A program made the translations under genes and the position numbers. Under the pieces are notes generated by a model. That model did no database searches. It saw only the letters and a list, made by a program, of their open reading frames with translations, and was not told the origin of the DNA. From NCBI RefSeq assembly GCF_003589595.1, contig NW_020653945.1:11851080-11915079 (forward strand): a stretch of 64,000 nt of DNA, read 5' to 3'. This document shows positions 49,670 to 61,300 of the stretch, piece by piece (the stretch's first letter is position 1; each line of letters starts with the position of its first letter). Source of the DNA: Hyposmocoma kahamanoa. Taxonomy: Eukaryota > Arthropoda > Insecta > Lepidoptera > Cosmopterigidae.

Positions 49670-52378
49670 TGTATCAGAGGTATTATTACACTGTCATTCG
49701 GAAAATTGTTTTCCGATTACACTCGTTTCCAAGCGGCACCATAAATGCTTCCAATAAATAAACTTTCAATATAATTTGTGATAATTGTAAATTAACATGC
49801 GGCAAGCGAGCGTCACATCCACAGACCACAAATTATAAAGATATCACCACAGACTATTAGACGCTAACGCTATCACAGACTACGTAACGTAGAAGATGTC
49901 ACGTCAAAAAAACCAAAGACCGCAGACGATAGATGCTTTTTTTATTAAAAGTTTTAGCTTGGGTAAAAGTCCTTTGAGCCATGTCTTCGTTTAATCGTCT
50001 GGATACTCAGTAATATTTTCCATTGTAGTTCTAACAGATTATGTTGTCAATTTCTCTTAAATAACTTACTTCACTTATTCGGATTTTGTACTTAGTCTTT
50101 TAAGCGGCTGGAGTCAATATTTATGTTTTCACTTTCACTTAAATCACATTATCTTCTATCAGTTTGAAAAAAAAACTTCGAATTCGTAATTAGTGGAATT
50201 TTCAAGATAAAGTCTTAAAATAATTCTTTGTAAAAACTTGTAACTACAAAAACCCGCAACTTAGACCAATGGATATTGAATGACCAAAGACTAGCGTTGG
50301 GTCATGGAAAAATATCATTGTATATTTAAAGAAAAATAAATATTTTTCCGGATATTTCTCCTATATTTTTCCATAATTGACGTTGACACCTGACAAAACT
50401 TGAAGTTACTCTACGTGCGGTCCCGACGTCCAATTGTTGGTAAGTCAATGCACGATGCCAATACCTTACATGACATGCCTAAAATGGGATCTTAAAAGTT
50501 TTATCACACTTGCGGTTTGCAAGCGACTTCAACGGGATACCGCGTGCTCAGCTTGGCCGCTTGGCGATTGGAGAGCGCGTTCGCTGCGAGACTGCTAGTT
50601 CGCATTTCTTTCAAATCGCTAGCGTGATAAGCCTCATATACTGTAGCTGCACTGCTCCTGTCGTCAAGAAGCTTCGCACAATACTCGTACATGCAGGTAT
50701 AACCGACCATCATCGGCTATCGTCGCAAATGTTCAGGCTGCGTACAAGTTACCGCTCGATTGGCAATACAACAAAGGGTTTTATCGCGTTAACGTGGTGC
50801 TGCGTGGTCGAACAGGTGCACGACATTAGTTACTGTCAGGCGACTTTTTCTGTATTTTATTTTATTGCTTTGATCACTGTGACGATGCATTACGAAAAAT
50901 AAGAGTTAAAAAATAATTAATAATTATAACAAACAATGAAGATATCCTACTATAAGCAGATACACACGACGATTATTAGTAGCGATACAAAAGTGCGTAT
51001 GTTAAACGCGCGGTTGCATCGTGACACTTACTATTTATAGGCGATTACATCTATGCAATGCAAACATGCGACTGCGTCGATGCGGTCCCTTATGTTAGAT
51101 CATGAAATGCGAAAAAATCTGTATAGGTATGTGTGCACAAATTGAAGCGTGAGCTTCAATTTTTGTTCCTCAATTTTGCCAAACGAGCGTATTGTACTTG
51201 AGAATAAAATTTAATCTGCATTAGCAGTTTTTACCGGAAAGTTTTAGATGTCTAAAAAACTTAAAAATTATCATGGACGTTAAATAGAGGGTAGTTCATA
51301 TATATATATATATACTAGATGGTGCGCGTTGCGCCGGGCCGCTAAAGCGACCCGCGAGGGCTTTCTTTGGGATACGTGTGACAGGTTGGGAGTTAGACTT
51401 CATATTTCAGTAGAGAATCCTCTTTGGTTGAGTTTGGATGGGAGGAAGCAGGGTTGTCGACTGCTCCAGTTAAGTTACATGTAGGGGTAGTTGGTACGAT
51501 CGCGTCAAGTTGTATCCTTAAATATCTCAGAACAAACCAGTCGTATATCATTGACAACTGCGAAGATTCAGAATAGTCAATTTCGTATGGTGGCCATCTT
51601 AAATTCGTCATATCAGAACAGTTTCGATTCTGGTAGAACCTGACTAAGATTCTTGACAACATTTATTTGAGAGCCATGGGCACATGGCTCTACGATACTG
51701 GAGCGAACAGCCTCTGTCCCACCTGATGCGGAGCACTATTCCAAGATATCCGGATTTTCTCGTACTCACTGAACCCTTCCAGCNNNNNNNNNNATAATAA
51801 TAATAATATATATTCGAGATTTTTCAAAGGATAATCCTTGAACTATTTTATGCTACATTGACGTTCGATTTTCTATCTAGCCAATATCTCCTAATAAAAA
51901 TCAAAGTGTTCTAATTTGAAACTACTATCAACATTCATTTTTATTTTTCAATTTCATTTGTTTCTTGTGTGAAACGAGTCGTGTGTCAGTGAATTGTGGA
52001 AATTCTATTTAATATAAGTGAAAATCTTATGGCTTTTTGAGTTCAATTATGTTTTACATTGTTATTAAGTACAATTGAAGCATAAGTGAAATTTTCTATT
52101 TGAAAAGGGCGCCCTTCCTGCGCGGTCCTTTGAGCTTTGATACATAAGAATAAATTAATGTCTTCGAAAGATTATTTGCTGACAACAATATACTATAAGA
52201 ATTTTCGAAGAAAACACAGTTTATTTAGATTGTGTAATATAATATCGGACTGTACTAAAAAACCGGTTTGAAAGCGATTATTTAATCGCAAAAAGACTAC
52301 AATCCATAGACTACAGAGTTGTAGAGGTATAGTAGTTCCGTACGTCAAACAAATCTTTTCTTTTCCGACCCAGTCAAG
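49670..52378. other. Intergenic region, mago to RpS8 (divergent)
   Basis: The two genes are transcribed away from each other. Contents: AT-rich DNA, a family-B end-like sequence at 50424-50450 (CCCGACGTCCAATTGTTGGT), a GC-rich repeat-like block 50500-50850 with overlapping unrecognised ORFs, (TA)n at 51298-51314 followed by ACTAGATGGTGCGCG of transposon flavour, and an N gap. The final ~50 bp before 52379 has a pyrimidine-rich CTTTTCTTTTCC typical of a ribosomal-protein (TOP) start. Confidence 0.5.
51784..51793. other. Assembly gap (10 N)
   Basis: Ten Ns; the true distance between mago and RpS8 is therefore unknown. Confidence 1.
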
Positions 52379-52382
52379 ATGG
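52379..52382 (+). CDS. RpS8: RpS8 coding exon 1
   Basis: ATGG then donor GTGAGT. The leader just upstream is pyrimidine-rich (CAAATCTTTTCTTTTCCGAC), consistent with a TOP mRNA. Confidence 0.95.
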
Positions 52383-55300
52383 GTGAGTAAAATTTATTAA
52401 TTTGTATGAAATCTTAAAATATCTGTACTGTGCCGTAATAAATTATTGACGAATTCCTTCTAAAACACGGTGTTCTAAACCACGAACTTGTTTTCATACA
52501 TATTTCTGTAATTAACTGCATTTGTGTAGTGTGAAAATAATTGTTAAATGAGTGGTATTTTTGTGAAGTGCTTTGAATTCACGGTTTTGTTCATTGTGCA
52601 GGTATCAGTCGTGATCATTGGCATAAGCGGCGGGCTACAGGTGGTAAACGCGCGCCCATCCGCAAGAAGAGGAAATATGAGTTAGGTCGCCCGGCTGCCA
52701 ACACTAAGGTATGATGGATAACCTATAATTCGTTAAACTAACCTCGAAATGTGCCAAGATCCGTTGTAGTCGTTATGAGTTCTTATGTTTGTTAGCCGTA
52801 ATACCCAACGGTCGCTACAGGTAAGGAACAACTTCAATTAAAACAAACGTGACATATTGTGATAGTTTTAACTTGTAACATCGCTCAAAGTAAATATTTA
52901 TTTATTTCAGCTCGGTGCGCAGCGCATTCATCTGGTTCGTTCCCGCGGAGGCAATACCAAGTACCGCGCGCTGCGTCTTGATACTGGCAATTTCTCTTGG
53001 GGTTCTGAATGTAAGAATGCTAAGTGCTTAGATTTATGAGAATAAGATCATTTTAGATTTTGTGTAGTAAACCAACGGAATTTTTGTGATTGTGTTTTGT
53101 GAAAGGATATGGACAGAATTTTTTGTTTTATGAATATTAAAGTTTTCTAGATGTTGTTTTTGTAACATTGCAGGTACCACCCGCAAGTCACGTATAATTG
53201 ATGTGGTATATAATGCATCCAACAATGAGTTGGTGCGCACAAAGACACTGGTGAAGAATGCTATTGTTGTGGTAGATGCCACCCCCTTCAGGCAGTGGTA
53301 TGAGTCACACTATCTGCTGCCTCTTGGCAGAAAGAAGGGTGCAAAGTTGGTGAGTAAAATTTTTCTTCTTAATTATTAGGTCCTTATGTATAAAATTGGA
53401 CACAATAATGAAGGGATTTTAAATTGGATCATTTACCTTTGATGAAAAGTGGATCCTGTATGATCAGAAGCGCTCGTCGCAATGAACAGAACCCTGAAAA
53501 ACCAGCCAAATCCTACCCCAAGCGACATTTGACTCAGTGGACTGGCCGGTATTGTTTACTACAGCTTTCTAAAATCTGGCCAAATGATTACGATAGATAT
53601 CTATTGTCAGTAACTGGTCAATCGCTCTAGGCCACTGCTGCTTCAGGACAATGCTAGACCACGTGCTGCATAACAGACGGCCGCTAAACTAGAGGAGCTG
53701 CAAGTGGAATGTATGCAACATCCACCATTCTCCTCGGATCTTGCTCCAACAGATTACCATTTTTTCTGGAATTTGGATAACTTCTTACAAGGAAAAAAAT
53801 TCAACTCCAATGTGGCAATCCAAACTGCCTTCAGAGAGTTCATTGATTCTCGCCCCTATGGTTTTTCTAGTAAGGATCAATGAACTACATGAGGTGGCAA
53901 AAGTGCATCGATAACAATGGTGCATACTTTGATTAATTAAATAAAAAATTTACTTTATATTTCTCCCATACAAAACGCCAGTTTCACATGTAAGGACCTA
54001 ATATTGGTGGACATAGAAAGAATATCTTAAAGATAAATATTTCTTTATAGGAGGGTCATGGCACCAGTGATTGAAATTTTAAGGTGTCTTTAAATTTGAA
54101 ATACTTTTTTGTTTTTAACCGACCAAAAAAGGAGGAGGTTCTCAATTCAACTTTTTTCTTTTTGTATGTATGTTACCGGTATTTGTGGACCGATTTTCAC
54201 GATTCTTTTTTTTGTTGGAAAGAGGGTATCTGCATAGTGGTCCCATTTAATTTTGAAGAAAATCATCCACCTCAAAGGGTGGCTGTTATGCACGCATGAA
54301 AATTCATTTTTATAAATAGTGCGTAAATTTTATTATAAGCAGCAAATATTTTAAAAGCCACTAATTAACTAACCAGTAATAGACACTCACCAATAATGAA
54401 CACCCAGTAAAATAACCTTACCAATTAAAAATGTGTTATTATGGCCAGTGTGTGCCATTAAATACTTGTGCTTGTTGATCACTGGCGTCCACCATCTTAA
54501 TAACCGCTTAAAGCCAGTGTATGCCAGTTCAAAAGATTGAAATTTCTAAATGATGACAAATGCGTGTCAAATGATACCTGGATTGCTTGCCATGATTAAA
54601 ACCAATTTAACGTGCCTGACAGTAGAAACAGAATTTATCTGTTTGTACATTTATTACACTTTTGTTATATTTTTTTGTAATAATAGACAGAGGCTGAGGA
54701 GGCAATCATCAACAAAAAGCGCAGTAAGAAGACCGCCAAGAAGTACTTGACCAGACAGCGCCTTGCGAAGGTGGAAGCAGCCCTGGAGGAGCAATTCCAT
54801 ACTGGACGTTTACTAGGTCAGTTAGCAATTTTCTGTAAATTGATAAATGGATTTTTTTAAATATAATATCAAGTGATGGGATGCACAAGTTGTGCGCCTG
54901 GCTGATGGTAAGCTACACGCCTGTCCATAATAGTTGCAGCGCCACTTGGAGCTTGAAATTGCAAAGATCTATGGGGCACTGCCACTGCGCCGTCACCCTA
55001 AAAAATCATACGTTGGCAAGTCTCATGTGCCTATAATTTTAACAGCACCCTTACCCTAAAAAACCGGAATGCTGCCACAGAATACTAAATAGTTACCTAC
55101 TAACATTAGTGTTTGGCGGCAGAAATAGTTGATATGCAATACTTCCTTGGATTAACTCACAAGGAGCTTTACTGCTGCTATTATTGTTCTTTAGATATTA
55201 CTTTTATTTATATTAGCCTAATTGATATTTTTTCATTACATTTTTTTTGCATTTTATTATTTATAATTATAATAGACCAGGTTATTATAATAAAGCAGTT

Positions 55301-58300
55301 ACCCATAATCTGTAAATCCAAATCCAGTAAATACTGTCAATAGCTTTCATTTCATTCTGTGGAATATACAATGTGTTGCAATTTGCAATCTCGCCATATT
55401 TACAGAGGTCATTCTATATCCGGAACTGAACTTGAATAACTAAAAAAAGAAATCGAAAAGAATGTCCTAAGTTCTTATTTTTTATTTAATTGCGCTAAAC
55501 ATCGATTCGCAATCACCTGATTCTTCTTGATTCAAAGTACATTAACTTGAACGGCACGTGCTACCAGAAGTTACAGCGCAGCCGGAGGAACTGAGAAAGT
55601 ATTGCTATCAACTGACAGAACTTGCATTACCACCAAGTGCAAGTGCGTGACTATTATCCCATAAGGGGATGATGTGAAACGTTTAGTTTACACGTAGGAG
55701 ATTACGAGTGTCGAAGTATTGCGCCAAATGTGCTAAGAAACTTGTAACTCCCGTGTGAATCTTTGCATAGCTAGCTGGTGGTGGCACTGGAAGGAAGCCA
55801 GCTACCAGTTGTGGAGCTAGTACATACTAGTAGTACATACTTTTAGCAATACTTTCATGTACCTAACCTAAAGTTGGTAAGTACTAACTCGTTACAAAAA
55901 AGTTTTTTCTTTCAAATTGTAACAATACCGAGTACATAATCATAAATAAAAATTAGGTAAATAAGCCATTGAGAAAGATTACGTATCGCTCGGTGAACCT
56001 GCTGGCGTGACGGGGTCATTGGCCGCGCGTGGTGCATACGATTTAGGGACGATTTTGCAAACCTTTACTAGTTAGAAGTAGCCAGAATATAGAACAAAAT
56101 ATTGTTTTTAATATTTTTAGATGGTTGAACATTAATTCTATTATTAATTTCATAAGAATGCAAATCTACACACTGTATATGTACTAATAAATATAGTGGT
56201 TTTTTTTTAAATGGTACAGTAAGGGGAAATCTGATAAAATAGAATATATAAGGAAACTGTCTTAGGAACCCATTGACGTACAATTATATGGACGTCGGGT
56301 CCGCGCTAAAAAGTGTCCGCACTTGTAAGGCGCTAAAATCGTATACAGAGCGCGACACTCCGCTTTAGTCTTCATTTGTTCTACTGACAGCGCGATACTG
56401 CGATGACATTACAATTTAAATTTCGAATAGGTTGACTTGGGACATTTTTTTCGTGGTTTTTGTATTAGACCCGTCGTCCATTTATTTGTAAGTCAATGTA
56501 GGAACCATTAAGTCTTTTTTGTGCAAACCATTGAGTATATAACCAGAAATAGAGACGAAACAAGGGCCATCCATCCTTGGCAACTCATCAGGCAATTGGG
56601 CCTTGACTCTCGTATGCGCTTAAATCGCGCATTAGAAAGCTGATATAGTACAGCGCCAACAACTGACCGTGTGTACGCCTCCGTATATTTCAAAAATATT
56701 CTGTATTTATTGTAACAAAGATAATATCTCTAACAATGGGCGGTTGTTCCATTCGGTGGTGTGGGAAAAACAGCAAAACATCTAATTACGAAACAAACGG
56801 AATCACATTTCATGAGTAGGTAATTAAATATTGAATATGTAGTTTTTCAGTTCACTATTATTTATGCAACAAAGATGTTTATAATCTATACTGGACTTAT
56901 TTATCGAAAATAATAATGTCAAACTTAAATATGCATGCCGATTTATAATAGCTACCCACCTACACAACCTACCATATCCGTTTCATTGGCTAAATGCGAA
57001 GGCAAAGTCATAAATGAGTTGAATGCTAAGCCAAGCGCTGCTGTGTGTGTCGATGGTGCTTCCAGACCTAGCGATATTGCAAACTTGTTTCTGCAGCATT
57101 TTAAAGTTCAGTCACCATTGGGAACGCCGTAGAGGGGGTTTGACACTGAGGCCATTGGAAGGCTTAAAATAGTTATTCTCGCCAAAGACTTCAAAATAGT
57201 GATAAAACGAATGACGAAAGGTAAATCGCCAGGTCATGATGGCCTCTGTCTCGAACACTTTCGGCAAGCTGGCGTGCATTTTCCGCGGATACTCGCCATG
57301 CTTTATAACCTCTGCCTAAGTCACTCGTATCTACCTTCTAATTTGGTAAAGACTGGTGGTGCCTATAGTCAAGAATAAGACAGGGGATGTTTCAGACAAA
57401 TCCAATTTTAGCCACAATAGTAGCGAAGGTACTTGACAGTGTGCTCAATTCATATTTAAAGAAATACGTTAAGCTTCATGTTGCACAGTTTGAACTTGTG
57501 CCTGGACTGTCAACAGAGACTGCTATTCTTAGTTTGAAGCACACTGTCAAGTACTATACAGATACAGAGACGCCTATTTATGCCTGTTTCATGAACACTG
57601 TTTGTTACGACATCCTCTGGAAGAAGCTGGAAAATACGGAACTACCGCCAGAGCTAATTTTGTTGTTTAGGCAGAGAATAAAGAATAAGGGAACGGACAC
57701 TCTCCGCCCCTCCCTAGTTTTCGATACCGCACATTGCCGGTCACATTAACTGAACGACAACAAGGCTTTGATATTTGAATATAGTTTTCATGTATTCATT
57801 ACGAAACTTGTACTTTAATATAAAACATCATTTTACGTTACTATTTATAATGGTCGTGAATTGTGCTGTGTACGGCTGGTTATCATCATTTTCCGAAAGA
57901 CGAAACGAAGTAAATGAAAAAAACTTATGTCTTAGACTCATTCAGTTGTTGTTTTTTTAATTTATTTACTGCAGAGTAACGTATGTATAAAAGATACAGA
58001 TTTGTTATATCAATATAATGAGACGCCATTGCTTCGCGAATTTTCTATTCGTATTGCCGATAAATATTACGTAGGTAGTGAATATATCTAATTATTAACT
58101 AGACTTGGACAAGCAATTTCAAATACCTTGGTTACCTTACTTAAAAGTACATGTCCGAAATAAAACATTTTAAGTGCTTTTAATATATTTTTGAAATCAA
58201 GCTTCAATATTACTCTAGTTAGTGAATTAATGAAAAATATAATAATATATCGATATAAATACCTAATAGACTTGTGTAATTATTAGGATTCCATTAATAT

Positions 58301-61300
58301 AATCATAGATAACAGATGCGCGTCAGAATTTTCGCTATGTTCCCGCTGACCACGTAATGTAATAGTGGGAGAAAGTGATGAATAACCCTGCCACTTTACG
58401 CACACATTTGCGCGTGTGCAGATAGCGCCTTGCTGTATGTAGTAGTAGTAGTAGGTAAATAATTTTCGACCGTTGTATGTAGTGTCCGGGGTGCGATTTA
58501 GGTACTGGTACTTAAATCAGGAAAATCGAAGTGGGCGTGGGAGTATTCGGCTCCATGCAGGTTAAAATGCAGAGTGAGACGAGGGGGGCTGAGCTCTCAT
58601 CTGCTTTTCAATCTGTATATAAATGAGCTGATTGAGGGACTCGATGGCATGCGTGTAGGCTGTTTTGTTGGTGTATGTGCCTCAGTTACAGCATCAGTTA
58701 TGCGGATGACATGGTGCTGTTGGCACCATCAGTCATTGCTTTACGACAGCTGCTCGCCGTATGCGAGTCATTTGCGGCATCTCATGGCTTAATTTATAGT
58801 GTCAAAAAAACTGAGTACATGATCTTTAGGGCGGGAACCAAATGTCCTTTCTTTTTTCCACCTATTTTACTTAATGGTGTTCCCCGTGCACTAGTTCAAA
58901 TACTTTGGACATTTGCTTACCGAAGACCTTGGAGATGATGCAGACATAGAAAGGGAGCGCATAGCGTTGTCAGTCCGGGCGTACATGCTTGCCCGCAGAT
59001 TTGCACGATGTACAGCTACAGTTAAAATAACGTTATTTAAGGCATTCTGCACTTCTCTGTACTCGTAAAGTATGTGGGTCGGATACACATGCTCTGCGCA
59101 TCCAATATAACATACAACAATAAATAAAATAAATTAATACAAAAAAAAATGCAATTTTCGTCCACTATAGCAAAGCTCAAGTGAAACAATATTGACGACA
59201 CCCGTCAATTGTTTCGAATTCGGGCTGGCCAATCGTAGCGCAGTTGTCAACGTAATGATTTGGCAGAATAGTTTTCAAACAAATTAAATTACATTTCGTT
59301 TCTTTCTGCTGTAAATTTGAGACTTTTGCTCTTTGCGGAAGAGAGCGAATCGATGCATCCGCCAAGGCGGCAGTCAATTACCACAGAGCACTTACTATCA
59401 TAGATCTTTTTATGTTATTTTGCTTTTTGTTATTGTTTTTATTTTGAAATACTTAGTACGTTATCAATTTGTTAATTGAATGATACAAAAAAAAGTTTTG
59501 TAAAAATTGCCTTTTATCTCGCTGACTGTACCATTTTTTCAAAATCTGTGACGCCAATCAAAATATCTTCAATGTTCATGGATGTTTTCTAGAACCGTTT
59601 TCCTGTAACTACAACGATTAAGACCTTGCTGTCCCGCCTCAAATTTACACCCTCTATACTCGATGGTGAATAGCAAAATCAACCATTAAAATAATTGCTG
59701 CTTATAATAAAATTTAGGCGCTATTTATAAAAATGAATCTTCATGCTTGAACAGCCACCCTTAGAGGTAGATGATTTTCAAAATTAATTGGGACCACTAT
59801 GGAGATACCCTCTTTCCATCAAAAAAACAAATCCTGAAAGTCTGTTCATAAATACCGGAGTTATCGCGTAATATACATACAAAAAAAAAACATACAGTCC
59901 GATTGAGAACCTCCTCCTTTTTTGAAGTCGGCTAAAAATATGATACAAATTCCTGTTTTTACACTTTACTGCAGTAATTTTTACAAGTTATTATTATATA
60001 TAGTACAGCATAATTGACCACCGCGCCGTCAGTTGAACAAACGAAGACTGCTGCGCGATTGACGCTCTATATCCCTTACAGCACAGAATGATACGATCGT
60101 GCGTTCAACTTTTGAGTATAAAAGTATTCAAGTTTACCGCGTCGGATCGACACCGATCTTTTGTTCGTTCGATTAATAATCGCTGTTAACCCATTAACGT
60201 AACAGAATTTGGTTGATTGGGTAAAATCGTTAGTCAAAATTTGCTCGGTTTTACTTTTCATGTGTATTACAAATGTGGTACTTGTAGATACTTCTTAGTT
60301 TTTCCTTTGCAGACAGTTTCAGTTGTTCGATAACCAGTTTACCGAAGATTATTAGATCTCGTTACATAAGTATAGTACTTCTACATCGGTGAGCGCACTC
60401 GGTTCCAGGGGAAATGCCCCCTAAATCTATCTCCACGTCATGGTCTTTCTCATCCATTACAGCTTCAACAGCTTTCTGAAGCCAATAGATATAATTGTGG
60501 CTTCCAATTACCCGTTGTCATTATTTCATTGAAAATTACTTATAGATAAAAAACTAATAAACTACCCCATATGCGCCCAATGGCCCCAATTGGGGACACC
60601 GTTATATACCACCGTCTGAAGTTGTCAAAACACTATGTAACTCTAATTATATATTTTTTATTTTATAGTATACGAATATATTTCAACAATATATGTAAAA
60701 AAAAAATTGTTAATAATAACAACTAATTTACTAATTTTAGCGTTTCACGTGTGCGTAAATTAACCCCGCAAAAGGAACAGTAAAACCACTTTTATTTAAT
60801 TCTAAACAATTTTTTTAAGTAATAAAATCAAGATTCACTATTTTACTTTACATTTACACTTTTGTAATGATTATTAATAGTGGGTACGCAACGTAGTGTC
60901 CTCGATTGGGCACGGCGGGTGCAAATGGGTTAAAGCAGTGCGGCCGTGTTCTAAGGCTACACACTTGTGCCGGGAGCGACAAGTGTGTAGCCCTGACGAA
61001 GCGTGACAGACGGGAGGTCGAAAAAGCTACATTTTTTTTAAATTTCATCATTTCGTGTTTCTGACCTAATGGTATATTTTCTTATTAAGTATGTTACATT
61101 TTACATAAAAAATAATTAAACAATGAATTGTTTCAAATTTTGGTTTTTATTCAGTCATAAAACACGATCGTGCTTGTCAGGATGGAAATGACTAGATTAG
61201 TTTTTTTTTACTTAATTTTTTTGTTTTTAGGTACATTAACATACTATTTGGTTGTACAAATCATCGGAAACGTTGACAAATCGTTAGGTGAAACTGACCT

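Noticed and set aside
50504..50902. Overlapping ORFs on both strands upstream of RpS8
   Set aside because: GC-rich repeat-like sequence; the minus-strand protein (Ala-rich, YHASDLKEMR) matches nothing I know and has no splice or promoter context.
51393..51662. 89-codon minus-strand ORF
   Set aside because: No family recognised. It adjoins a TA repeat and transposon-like ACTAGATG sequence; probably repeat-derived.
57775..57960. 61-codon ORF in the DNA splitting the LINE
   Set aside because: Hydrophobic AT-rich translation with no family signal.
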